Shown here: positions 1 to 5,671 of the stretch, piece by piece
How the letters are laid out: every line of letters begins with the position of its first letter
Position numbering within the stretch: the first letter of the stretch is position 1
From: Calditrichia bacterium
GTDB taxonomy: Bacteria > Calditrichota > Calditrichia > JAJRVZ01
DNA: 5,671 bases
NCBI GenBank assembly: GCA_030634505.1
Contig: DAOWAQ010000135.1
Span: 1 to 5,671 of the forward strand
Direction of reading: 5' to 3'
The notes under the pieces: model-generated
Told to the model about the DNA's origin: nothing
The model's input: only the letters and a program-made list of their open reading frames with translations
Database searches by the model: none
Translations under genes and position numbers: made by a program

Positions 1-612
1 ACTGGCAACTGAGGCTATTTTTCCAATTTCGTTTCCTTTTGCCAATCTATCTTCCAAACCTGAAAGATATGCATCCACAACCGAAAGATAATGATCCATA
101 GAGAACATCAGAGTTATATTGACGTTAATACCTTCACCGATCAATTGCCTGACTGCAACAGCACCTTCTTCAGTGGCAGGAACCTTTATCATCAAATTGG
201 GACGATTTATTAATTCCCAGAGTTTTCTTGCTTCTGAAATTGTTTCTTCAGTTTTGTATGCCAGATCGGGTGATACTTCTACACTAATATAGCCATCGAG
301 TCCATTGGTTTCATCATAAACAGACCTGAGAACATCTGCTCCGTCTTTTATATCATTTACAATTAATTTCTCATATAAATCATCAATCGATAAATTATTA
401 TTTTCATTCAGCATGTCCTTTATTAAATCATCATATTCTGAACCCGAAGAAATCGCATTTTGAAATATTGTAGGATTTGAAGTTACTCCTCTTATTCCAT
501 CATCAATTATCATTCTGCGCAATTCTCCTGAATCGATAATGTTTCGACTAATATTATCGTACCAAATACTCTGTCCCAACTCTGGAATCTTAATTAACGG
601 ATTACTAATCAT
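1..612 (-). CDS. tal: Transaldolase, N-terminal 204 residues (gene runs off the left edge)
   Basis: Transaldolase moves a three-carbon dihydroxyacetone unit between sugar phosphates (sedoheptulose-7-phosphate + glyceraldehyde-3-phosphate <-> erythrose-4-phosphate + fructose-6-phosphate) in the cytosolic non-oxidative pentose phosphate pathway. Translating the minus strand from ATG at 612 gives an open frame of 204 codons to the window edge. It carries W-Y-D-N-I with Asp19, the TSNPTIF motif at residues 44-50, the strand containing Glu112 (SVEV) and the MIKVPAT motif with the Schiff-base lysine at Lys143; all expected catalytic residues are present. The arrangement resembles the mycobacterial/cyanobacterial-type long transaldolase (about 360-370 aa), which also occurs as a transaldolase-glucose-6-phosphate isomerase fusion; the missing C-terminus prevents telling these apart. 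AAAAGGAG at 619-626 lies 6 nt before the ATG and fixes the start. The gene follows a small membrane-protein gene by 22 bp, so the two are probably co-transcribed. Confidence 0.95.
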   Translation of the reverse strand, partial: MISNPLIKIPELGQSIWYDNISRNIIDSGELRRMIIDDGIRGVTSNPTIFQNAISSGSEYDDLIKDMLNENNNLSIDDLYEKLIVNDIKDGADVLRSVYDETNGLDGYISVEVSPDLAYKTEETISEARKLWELINRPNLMIKVPATEEGAVAVRQLIGEGINVNITLMFSMDHYLSVVDAYLSGLEDRLAKGNEIGKIASVAS

Positions 613-634
613 CAACAACTCCTTTTAAACAGTT

Positions 635-838
635 TTAGTTATTTGCTTTAAATCTAGCTGCATCAATAATTGACCATAAATGTACAATCCAACCCAGAAG
701 AAATATCCACAAAATACCGGCGAGTACAAATTGAATCAAGGCAGGTAAAACTCTACCCTGTATTAACTGACCCAATCCAGGAATAAAAAAACTGGCTAAA
801 GCCGCAATTACATTTCCAGTCGAACCCTGTCCCGACAT
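635..838 (-). CDS. Small two-helix membrane protein with PGLGQ motif, unknown function
   Basis: A 67-residue, very hydrophobic protein. After a short Gly/Ser-rich polar start (MSGQGSTGN) come a first hydrophobic segment, about residues 10-26, ending in FFIPGLGQ, a short QGR turn, and a longer hydrophobic stretch of about residues 30-58 with LLGWIVHLW. It ends in a basic tail (DAARFKANN). The PGLGQ...G..PAL pattern with a terminal W-x-I-I-D-A motif is typical of short, widespread conserved proteins distantly resembling TM2-domain proteins; none of these has a role I can name. A longer reading from TTG at 856 is possible, but ATG at 838 is preferred because GGAG at 844-847 sits 5 nt upstream of it and would lie inside the longer version. 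Its stop is 22 bp before the tal start, which suggests a two-gene unit. Reality as a gene is well supported; function is unknown. Confidence 0.85.
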   Translation of the reverse strand: MSGQGSTGNVIAALASFFIPGLGQLIQGRVLPALIQFVLAGILWIFLLGWIVHLWSIIDAARFKANN

Positions 839-858
839 TTTTTCTCCAGATGTCAAAT

Positions 859-887
859 TTCTTATTTAATAAATTAATGAGTGTCAA
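859..887 (-). promoter_or_regulatory. Candidate sigma70-like promoter for the small membrane protein-tal unit
   Basis: Reading the minus strand, a perfect -35 hexamer TTGACA (887-882) is followed after 17 nt by a weak -10 TAAGAA (864-859). Transcription would begin near 852, leaving a short leader with the GGAG ribosome site before ATG at 838. A 10-bp palindrome AACTTAAGTT (886-895) overlaps the -35. The -10 is poor and the region is AT-rich, so a chance match is possible. Confidence 0.3.
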
Positions 888-1031
888 CTTAAGTTAAAAA
901 ATAATAGTAATAGAATCCAAATCGATAATTTTCGGATTAATCTGCTTGGAATTTTATTTATTTGTGTAGCCAATATTACTGTGTGCATTCTTATTTTAAA
1001 TAACTTGTATTTTAAAGAAATAAATTAATAT

Positions 1032-1058
1032 TTGATGGAGTCATTTGACTGATAATAT
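1032..1058 (+). promoter_or_regulatory. Candidate arsM promoter with an inverted repeat in its spacer
   Basis: The dyad AGTCA-TT-TGACT (1039-1050, perfect 5-bp arms) lies between a -35-like TTGATG (1032-1037) and a -10-like TAATAT (1053-1058), with a slightly short 15-nt spacing. This is a classic position for a repressor operator, and arsM genes are commonly controlled by ArsR-family repressors. No arsR gene is in the window and the dyad is not a close match to the known ArsR sites I recall. The remaining divergent spacer (839-1092) is AT-rich, with no open frame or RNA gene that I can recognise. Confidence 0.25.
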
Positions 1059-1092
1059 GAATAACAGAATTATAGAAATTTAGGAGAAAAAA

Positions 1093-2154
1093 TTGAACAC
1101 TCAATTTGACGTTAAAGAAAATGTAAAACAGTATTATGGTGAAGAATTGCAGAACACGCAGGATTTAAAAACCTCCGCCTGTTGTACGGTTGAATCTTTA
1201 CCACAATATGTTAAAGAAATTTTACCGTTAATTCATGATGAAATTCAAAGTAAATACTATGGTTGCGGAACTACATTCCCTGCTGATTTAGACGGACTAA
1301 AAATATTAGATATCGGTTGTGGAACGGGAAGAGATTCATACATCATGTCTAAACTAGCTGGTAATAATGGTTTTGTTTACGGCATTGACATGACTGAAGG
1401 TCAAATTAACGTAGCAAATGAATATGTTGAATACCAAGCGAAAAAATTGGGATATGAAAAACCAAATACAAATTTTATTCATGACGATATGGAAAACATA
1501 GATAAACATTTCGAAATTGAATCCCTGGACTTAGTCACTTCAAATTGCGTCATAAATTTGGCAGAGAATAAAGCAAAAATCATTCAAAAAATTTATGATC
1601 TATTAAAATTTGGAGGTGTGTTTTATTTCTCCGATATATATGCAGATCGGCGGTTACCGGAAAATGTTCGTCAAAATCATATACTTTATGGCGAATGCCT
1701 CGGTGGCGCGCTGTATCAAAAAGATTTCATTCGTATTGCCCGTAAATCAGGTTTTGCAGACCCACGAATTGTTTCCCATCGCGAAATTGAAATCACTGAA
1801 CCGGAAATAAAAGAATTAGTAGGCAATGCAAAATTCTATTCGACCACATATCGGCTATGGAAAATTGACGGAATAGAAGACGCCTGCGAAGATTATGGAC
1901 ATTCTGCAACATATCTTGGTGGTCATCCTGAAAATGAATCCAGGCTTCAGTTAGATAGTGAACATTTATTTGAAAAAAATCGCCCGAAAAGAATCTGCGG
2001 TAATACTGCATTAATGCTCTCCAAAACACGGTTGTTAAAATATTTTCAGTTAAGTGGAAATTTTAATGAACATTTCGGATTGTTTGAAGATTGTGGTACA
2101 GCAGTGTTTCGGAACAGTTCTAACCCAATTTCCTCAACTGACTGTGGTTGCTGA
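1093..2154 (+). CDS. arsM: Arsenite S-adenosylmethionine methyltransferase
   Basis: ArsM methylates As(III) stepwise with S-adenosylmethionine in the cytosol, giving mono-, di- and volatile trimethylarsenicals. The 353-residue protein has a Rossmann methyltransferase core with the SAM motif DIGCGTGRD at 73-81, GIDMT at 97-101 and an acidic HDDME at 130-134. The four arsenic-pathway cysteines are present as Cys30, Cys58, Cys152 (TSNC) and Cys202 (GEC); the 28- and 50-residue spacings equal those of Cys44/Cys72 and Cys174/Cys224 in the Cyanidioschyzon enzyme. A C-terminal domain with ICGNTALMLSK near 301-311 and HFGLFEDC near 327-334 is intact, and the protein ends in Cys-Gly-Cys, a possible extra arsenic-binding pair. 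The start is TTG, supported by AGGAG at 1082-1086, six nt upstream. The gene stands alone: no arsR, arsB/acr3 or arsC is visible. Length is normal for the long bacterial form. A possible dyad-containing promoter lies upstream. Confidence 0.95.
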   Translation: MNTQFDVKENVKQYYGEELQNTQDLKTSACCTVESLPQYVKEILPLIHDEIQSKYYGCGTTFPADLDGLKILDIGCGTGRDSYIMSKLAGNNGFVYGIDMTEGQINVANEYVEYQAKKLGYEKPNTNFIHDDMENIDKHFEIESLDLVTSNCVINLAENKAKIIQKIYDLLKFGGVFYFSDIYADRRLPENVRQNHILYGECLGGALYQKDFIRIARKSGFADPRIVSHREIEITEPEIKELVGNAKFYSTTYRLWKIDGIEDACEDYGHSATYLGGHPENESRLQLDSEHLFEKNRPKRICGNTALMLSKTRLLKYFQLSGNFNEHFGLFEDCGTAVFRNSSNPISSTDCGC

Positions 2155-2160
2155 AAAGAA

Positions 2161-2284
2161 TAACAAAACCCAAAATTCAAATAAATCTCAAATTCTAAAA
2201 ACAAACTTATGTCATGGGTTTGTAATTTTGAAATTTTGTTTTTGGATATTATTTATTTTTTGATTTTTAAAATTTGGAGTTTTA
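2161..2284 (+). repeat. Long imperfect inverted repeat with G-free left arm and C-free right arm
   Basis: The left arm (about 2161-2206) is made of A-rich blocks such as CCCAAAATTCAAATAAATC. The right arm (2218-2284) is its imperfect complement with insertions and ends in AATTTGGAGTTTT. The innermost 6 bp pair perfectly (ACAAAC 2201-2206 with GTTTGT 2218-2223) around an 11-nt loop. There is no G from 2159 to 2210 and no C from 2214 to 2314. It resembles the CAAATTCCAAATAAATC-type hairpin repeats that I recall being scattered between genes in several uncultured or low-GC bacterial genomes. It sits 6 bp after the arsM stop and could end its transcript; its right arm also carries the only Shine-Dalgarno-like GGAG (2277-2280 region) before the next gene. 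Only one copy lies in the window, so the dispersed-repeat identity is inferred. Confidence 0.7.
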
Positions 2285-2291
2285 TAAGTAA

Positions 2292-3042
2292 ATGAATTTA
2301 ATTTTTTTATTATTGCTAAATTTAAATTTACCAAATTCTACATCACATCTTAATTCAGTGTTTTTTTATGATTTATTTGAAAATTTAAACAATTGGGATT
2401 CTTTTCAATTTTCATTCGGTAAAAAGCCGACCGATTATAAAATAACCTCAGTAGAAAACGAGAATTGTCTTCAAATAAAAAGTGATTCCTCTGCATCTGG
2501 ATTAGTATGCAAATATAATTTTAATCCAACACAATACCCCCTTCTCAAATGGATATGGAAAGTAAGTAATATTATACCAAATGCAAATGGAAAAATAAAA
2601 GAAGGCGATGATTATCCTGTAAGAATTTTTGTAATGTTTGAGAAAGATTCTACTGAAATTTCCCTCTGGGAAAAAATTCAAGACACTGCTATCAAATTAA
2701 TTTCAGGCTATGATCAGTCTTTGTTATGTCGGGGCAAATTCAGAAACTGATTCTTCCCTCTATTGCAGTCCTTACACAGATGATGTAATGATTATCTGTA
2801 AACAATCTGGATCACAAAATTGCAATCATTGGATTGAAGAACAAGTGAATATTGTTGAAGATTTTAAAAATTATTTTGATGAAGATATTCCTGCTGTTGC
2901 GTGCGTTGTAATCATGGGTGATACTGATAATACACAATCTACCACACAATCATTTTTAAATTATATTGAAATATCAAAAATTAGGAACTTCTTCTTGCTA
3001 TTTTATGTATATGTTCATAATATACATGCATGGATAAGCTGA
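2292..3042 (+). pseudogene. DUF3047-family protein gene broken by a frameshift
   Basis: Two overlapping frames together encode one DUF3047-type protein of about 250 residues, the usual size. Frame one (2292-2750) starts with a hydrophobic, signal-peptide-like MNLIFLLLLN, then DSSASGL, PLLKWIWKV, EGDDYPVRIFVMF and SLWEKI. After about 2735 the homology moves to the +1 frame, which runs to 3042 and carries CYVGAN, PYTDDVMI, WIEEQVNIVEDF and the family's VVIMGDTDNT block. The shift falls between a stop of the second frame near 2698 and the stop of the first at 2750. The family usually has Tyr-Val-Trp-Ala where this reads Tyr-Val-Gly-Ala, a second sign of decay. The C-terminus also runs about 17 residues past the normal family end into the next gene. 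DUF3047 proteins are exported proteins of unknown function. A sequencing or assembly indel is the main alternative to a true pseudogene. The ribosome site is weak (GGAG about 12 nt upstream, in the inverted repeat). Confidence 0.8.
2995..3027 (+). promoter_or_regulatory. Candidate toxin-antitoxin promoter and autoregulatory operator
   Basis: A perfect 8-bp inverted repeat, ATGTATAT (3005-3012) and ATATACAT (3020-3027) with a 7-nt spacer, ends 2 bp before the first possible toxin start. It overlaps a plausible promoter: TTGCTA (2995-3000), a 17-nt spacer and TAATAT (3018-3023). Ribbon-helix-helix antitoxins bind such palindromes at their own promoter, alone or with toxin, to repress the operon. 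A transcript from this promoter would begin near 3030, giving a leaderless or very short-leader toxin mRNA. The palindrome is directly visible; promoter and operator roles are inferred. Confidence 0.45.
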
Positions 3043-3347
3043 TGAATAGTTGTATTGGATTTCAGTGGGATAAAGGAAATTCTGAAAAAAACTGGGAAAA
3101 GCATAAAGTAACAAAAAATGAATGTGAGCAAGTGTTTTTTAATTTACCTTTTTTAGTAGAGGAAGATACTGAACACTCAATTTCAGAAAAGCGATCGTAT
3201 ATTTTAGGACAAACAGATTCACGAAGATTTTTATTTATTGTATTCACAATTCGTGATCAACTTATCCGAGTAATATCTGCAAGAGACATGAATAAAAAAG
3301 AGAAAGAAATATATTATGAGCAAACTAAAAAGTATTCCAAAATTTAG
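3030..3347 (+). CDS. brnT: BrnT-family (DUF497) type II toxin, RelE-like ribonuclease
   Basis: BrnT toxins adopt a RelE-like fold and cut RNA to inhibit translation; they are neutralised by a cognate DNA-binding antitoxin. The 105-residue protein shows the family pattern in order: F-Q-W-D near residue 11, a W-E-K-H-K-V helix end near 22-27, E-x-x-x-V-F-F at about 31-37, the E-D-T-E-H acidic segment near 45-49, E-K-R-S-Y then G-Q-T-D, R-F-L-F-I-V-F-T, and the closing V-I-S-A-R-D-M. Basic and aromatic residues expected for RNA cleavage are present, so it looks intact. Two starts are possible: ATG at 3030, or ATG at 3042 overlapping the last base of the upstream stop (101 residues). Neither has a convincing Shine-Dalgarno sequence. 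Its 3' end overlaps the antitoxin gene by 32 bp, indicating translational coupling. Toxin-first order is usual for brnT loci. Confidence 0.88.
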   Translation: MDKLMNSCIGFQWDKGNSEKNWEKHKVTKNECEQVFFNLPFLVEEDTEHSISEKRSYILGQTDSRRFLFIVFTIRDQLIRVISARDMNKKEKEIYYEQTKKYSKI

Positions 3348-3594
3348 AAACGAAGATGAAGAACGGGAATTCTGGGCAAATAATGATTCCAGCGAATACA
3401 TAAATTGGAAAGAATCAAAACCTGCATTTTTTTCTAAGTTAAAACCAACTACTAAAACTATATCATTACGAATACCCGAATATCTATTGGAAGAACTCAG
3501 GATGATTGCCAATAAAAGAGATATTCCCTACCAATCGTTGATAAAAGTATTTTTGAAGGAAAGAATTGACAAAGAACTTAATCAAATAGCTTAG
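3316..3594 (+). CDS. CopG-type ribbon-helix-helix antitoxin paired with BrnT
   Basis: A 92-residue antitoxin expected to bind and neutralise the BrnT toxin and to repress the shared promoter. The first half, with KFRNEDEEREFW at about 10-20 and a D-S-S-E-Y-I-N-W segment, is the conserved toxin-facing part of the CopG_antitoxin family (the type seen with BrnT/DUF497 partners). The second half, T-K-T-I-S-L-R-I-P near 46-54 followed by two helices (YLLEELRMIANKRDIPYQSL and IKVFLKERI), is a ribbon-helix-helix DNA-binding domain. It is not the classical Brucella BrnA family, which has a different N-terminus, so no brnA symbol is given. The start ATG at 3316 lies inside the toxin gene and has only a weak purine-rich upstream stretch, consistent with coupling. 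The stop is 10 bp from the convergent copA stop, with no terminator hairpin visible between them. Confidence 0.9.
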   Translation: MSKLKSIPKFRNEDEEREFWANNDSSEYINWKESKPAFFSKLKPTTKTISLRIPEYLLEELRMIANKRDIPYQSLIKVFLKERIDKELNQIA

Positions 3595-3604
3595 GTAAGA
3601 TGTT

Positions 3605-5671
3605 TTAAATTTTGATTGTTTTTAACCGCAAACTATTCATTACCACTGACACACTACTAAAAGCCATGGCACCGGCAGCCAAAACCGGATGCAAATTACG
3701 TAAAAATTGTGGCATTTCCGGGAAAGGATATAAAATTCCGGCAGCAATTGGAATTAAAATAATATTGTAAATAAATGCCCAGAAAAGATTCTGTTTTATT
3801 GTTCGCATGGTTGCTTTGCTTAACCTGATGGCCTGTGGAACACTTTTCAAATCACCACGCATTAAAGTTATATCTGCTGTTTCAATTGCTACATCAGTGC
3901 CAGAGCCCATAGCAATACCAACATCAGCCTGCGCTAAAGCAGGAGCATCATTGATGCCATCGCCAACCATTCCGACAATTCCATTAGTTTCGTTCTGCAA
4001 CTGTTTTATTACTGCGTTTTTTTCATCCGGTAATATCTGGGCATATACTTTGTCGATGCCAATTTGTTGCGCAATTTCTTTTGCAGCTGATTTGTTATCA
4101 CCGGTTATCATGCTAACCTGCAGGCCAAGATTTTTCAATTCTTCCACCGCGTTTACAGAATTTTCTTTTAAAGCATCAGAGATTGAAATCAATCCAACTG
4201 CTTCATCATCCAATGCTATCCACAGAACTGTATTTGCTTTTTCTTCAAGTCGATTTTGTTCTGTTTGTAATTCATTCAAATTGATTTTGGAATTCTGCAT
4301 TAAACTATAATTCCCAATCAGGATTTGTACATTCTCAATTCTTCCTACTACTCCGTTTCCGGGCAATGCTTTAAAATCAGTGGAATCGATTAATTGTAAA
4401 TTATCATTTTTTGCAGCTCTGACGACTGCCTCCGCTAATGGATGTTCAGAATTTTTTTCAACCGAAGCCGCCAACTTTAATAAATCCTTTTTGGAAGAAA
4501 TATTTAATTGTGATTGTTTAAACTTATTACTTATAATTATTTCGTTTACTACAGGTTTTCCACTTGTAATCGTCCCCGTTTTATCCAAAGCAATCGATTT
4601 TAATTTATGCGCTTTTTCCAGGGCTTCACTATTTTTAAATAATATGCCATTTGCTGCGCCTATACCAGTCCCAACAACAATAGCCGTTGGTGTTGCCAGT
4701 CCAAGGGCACAAGGACAAGCAATAACCAAGACAGCAATCAATCGAAGTAAACCAGAAGTAAAACTATCATCAACCATTAACCAAATTCCAAATACCAAAA
4801 ACGCAATAACTATTATAATAGGGACAAAATAAGCAGCAACTTTATCAGCAATCTTTTGGATGGGTGCTTTGCTTCCCTGCGCTTCCTGCACCGACCTGAT
4901 AATTTGTGCCAGTACAGTATCACTTCCAACTTTTTTAGATTCAATTCTTAATACACCATGTTTATTTAAAGTTGAACCAATAACGTTATTGCCCTTTTCT
5001 TTATCTACCGGAATACTTTCCCCGGTCAACATACTTTCATCTACACTGGATTCACCATCAATTACAATTCCATCAACAGGAATTTTTTCACCGGGGCGGA
5101 CTATAACTATATCTCCAATAACAACATCATTTAACGGAACATCCATTTCGACATTATTTCTTACAACCTTTGCAGTCTTAGGTTTCAAACCAATTAATTT
5201 CTTGATGGCAGAACCGGTTTTTCCTTTGGCACGCACTTCAATCAATTTTCCCAATTTGATCAAAGTTATGATGACCGCCGAAGTTTCAAAATATACATGA
5301 TGACCTAATATTGTGGAATTAAATGTTAAGTAGAATGTAACAAATATGCTATAAAAATATGCCACTGATGATCCCAGGGCAACCAATACATCCATGTTTG
5401 CAGAAAAGTTGCGTACTGATTTATATCCGCCTACATAATAATCCCATCCGGTATAAAATTGTACCGGTGTTGCTAATATCCACATAAACCATAAAACCCA
5501 GGTTTGATAGGCCCAATCCCCAAGCAATTGAAAATCCCGTGACATACTCAGCAAAAATAAAGGCAGTGCAAAACTAAATCCGATTAAAAATTTGTTTTTC
5601 TGATTGCTTATCTCTTTTTCATGAGCAATTTCTTCTTCGCCATCAGCTTCATTGTTTTCTGATATGACATC
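3605..5671 (-). CDS. copA: Cu+-exporting P1B-type ATPase, N-terminus beyond the right edge
   Basis: CopA uses ATP to export Cu+ across the inner membrane. The frame is open from the window edge to TAA at 3605-3607, giving 688 visible residues; residue 1 below is the edge codon. A charged linker (about 1-26) precedes eight membrane segments: about 27-43, 57-76, 93-117, 126-145, 279-300, 307-335, 627-649 and 664-682. The actuator TGES is at 216-219, the membrane Cu site Cys-Pro-Cys at 319-321, the phosphorylation motif DKTGT at 363-367 (nt 4571-4585), the nucleotide-domain His-Pro at 410-411, GNG at 438-440, TGDN at 533-536 and GDGINDAP at 570-577. Tyr-Asn in segment 7 (635-636) and M-x-x-S-S in segment 8 (669-673) are the Cu+ (P1B-1) signatures. 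The usual N-terminal heavy-metal-associated domains should lie just off the window. All catalytic motifs are intact. An internal TTG at 5554 is not the start. It is convergent with the toxin-antitoxin operon. Confidence 0.97.
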   Translation of the reverse strand, partial: DVISENNEADGEEEIAHEKEISNQKNKFLIGFSFALPLFLLSMSRDFQLLGDWAYQTWVLWFMWILATPVQFYTGWDYYVGGYKSVRNFSANMDVLVALGSSVAYFYSIFVTFYLTFNSTILGHHVYFETSAVIITLIKLGKLIEVRAKGKTGSAIKKLIGLKPKTAKVVRNNVEMDVPLNDVVIGDIVIVRPGEKIPVDGIVIDGESSVDESMLTGESIPVDKEKGNNVIGSTLNKHGVLRIESKKVGSDTVLAQIIRSVQEAQGSKAPIQKIADKVAAYFVPIIIVIAFLVFGIWLMVDDSFTSGLLRLIAVLVIACPCALGLATPTAIVVGTGIGAANGILFKNSEALEKAHKLKSIALDKTGTITSGKPVVNEIIISNKFKQSQLNISSKKDLLKLAASVEKNSEHPLAEAVVRAAKNDNLQLIDSTDFKALPGNGVVGRIENVQILIGNYSLMQNSKINLNELQTEQNRLEEKANTVLWIALDDEAVGLISISDALKENSVNAVEELKNLGLQVSMITGDNKSAAKEIAQQIGIDKVYAQILPDEKNAVIKQLQNETNGIVGMVGDGINDAPALAQADVGIAMGSGTDVAIETADITLMRGDLKSVPQAIRLSKATMRTIKQNLFWAFIYNIILIPIAAGILYPFPEMPQFLRNLHPVLAAGAMAFSSVSVVMNSLRLKTIKI

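Noticed and set aside
839..854. Longer start (TTG at 856) for the small membrane protein
   Set aside because: The Shine-Dalgarno GGAG at 844-847 would lie inside this extension and is correctly spaced for ATG at 838.
1610..2029. Short frames inside arsM on both strands (1610-1810 plus, 1793-2029 minus)
   Set aside because: They lie wholly within the intact arsM reading frame and show no domain or credible ribosome site.
2054..2263. 69-residue plus-strand frame covering the end of arsM and the inverted repeat
   Set aside because: Half overlaps arsM out of frame and the rest is translation of the AT-rich repeat; no protein features.
2161..2284. CRISPR array or tandem repeat
   Set aside because: The A-rich blocks are not equal-length direct repeats with unique spacers; the structure is a single imperfect inverted repeat.
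2700..2750. Programmed +1 ribosomal frameshifting in the DUF3047 gene
   Set aside because: No known slippery heptamer, stop-codon shift site or downstream stimulatory structure is evident, and DUF3047 is not known to me to use recoding; decay or a sequence error is simpler.
3062..3512. Minus-strand frames opposite the toxin and antitoxin genes
   Set aside because: Antisense shadows of two well-supported genes; no family resemblance and no start signals.
3807..5300. Three long plus-strand open frames (3807-4310, 4380-4832, 4860-5300)
   Set aside because: They are antisense to copA, whose protein is clearly real with every P-type ATPase motif. Their translations are low-complexity Ser/Thr/Ile-rich with no recognisable domain, and they arise from the codon pattern of copA.
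1..5671. tRNA, rRNA or riboswitch
   Set aside because: No GC-rich conserved RNA segment or cloverleaf-like motif such as a GTTCRANNC arm was seen in the non-coding parts, which are short and AT-rich.

Overview
The window is a 5.7-kb piece of an AT-rich bacterial chromosome. Protein signatures, a low-GC codon bias and mixed start codons (two ATG genes with good Shine-Dalgarno sequences, one TTG gene) suggest a free-living member of the Bacteroidota/Ignavibacteria/Calditrichota sphere. This placement is an inference from overall flavour, not a proof. Nothing in the window identifies a phage, plasmid or insertion sequence.

Layout, left to right. On the minus strand, a 67-residue two-helix membrane protein (635-838) lies 22 bp upstream of a mycobacterial-type transaldolase gene (tal) that runs off the left edge. 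A 254-bp AT-rich divergent intergenic region (839-1092) separates them from an intact plus-strand arsenite methyltransferase gene (arsM, 1093-2154, TTG start). Then comes a long imperfect inverted repeat (about 2161-2284), whose left arm has no G and whose right arm has no C. Next is a DUF3047-family gene broken by a +1 frameshift (2292-3042), and a compact type II toxin-antitoxin pair with overlapping genes: a BrnT-type RelE-like toxin (3030-3347) and a CopG-type ribbon-helix-helix antitoxin (3316-3594). Finally, convergent with the antitoxin and only 10 bp away, is a Cu+-exporting P1B-type ATPase gene (copA, 3605 to the right edge, minus strand), which lacks its N-terminal metal-binding part only because the window ends.

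Functional reading: two metal(loid)-detoxification genes (arsM for arsenic methylation, copA for copper export) flank a small accessory patch made of a repeat, a decayed gene and a toxin-antitoxin module. Transaldolase is housekeeping carbon metabolism. I do not see a wholly new multi-gene system. The most distinctive signals are the 8-bp perfect palindrome placed exactly at the predicted toxin promoter, the strand-asymmetric inverted repeat, and the frameshifted DUF3047 gene whose 3' end runs into the toxin start.
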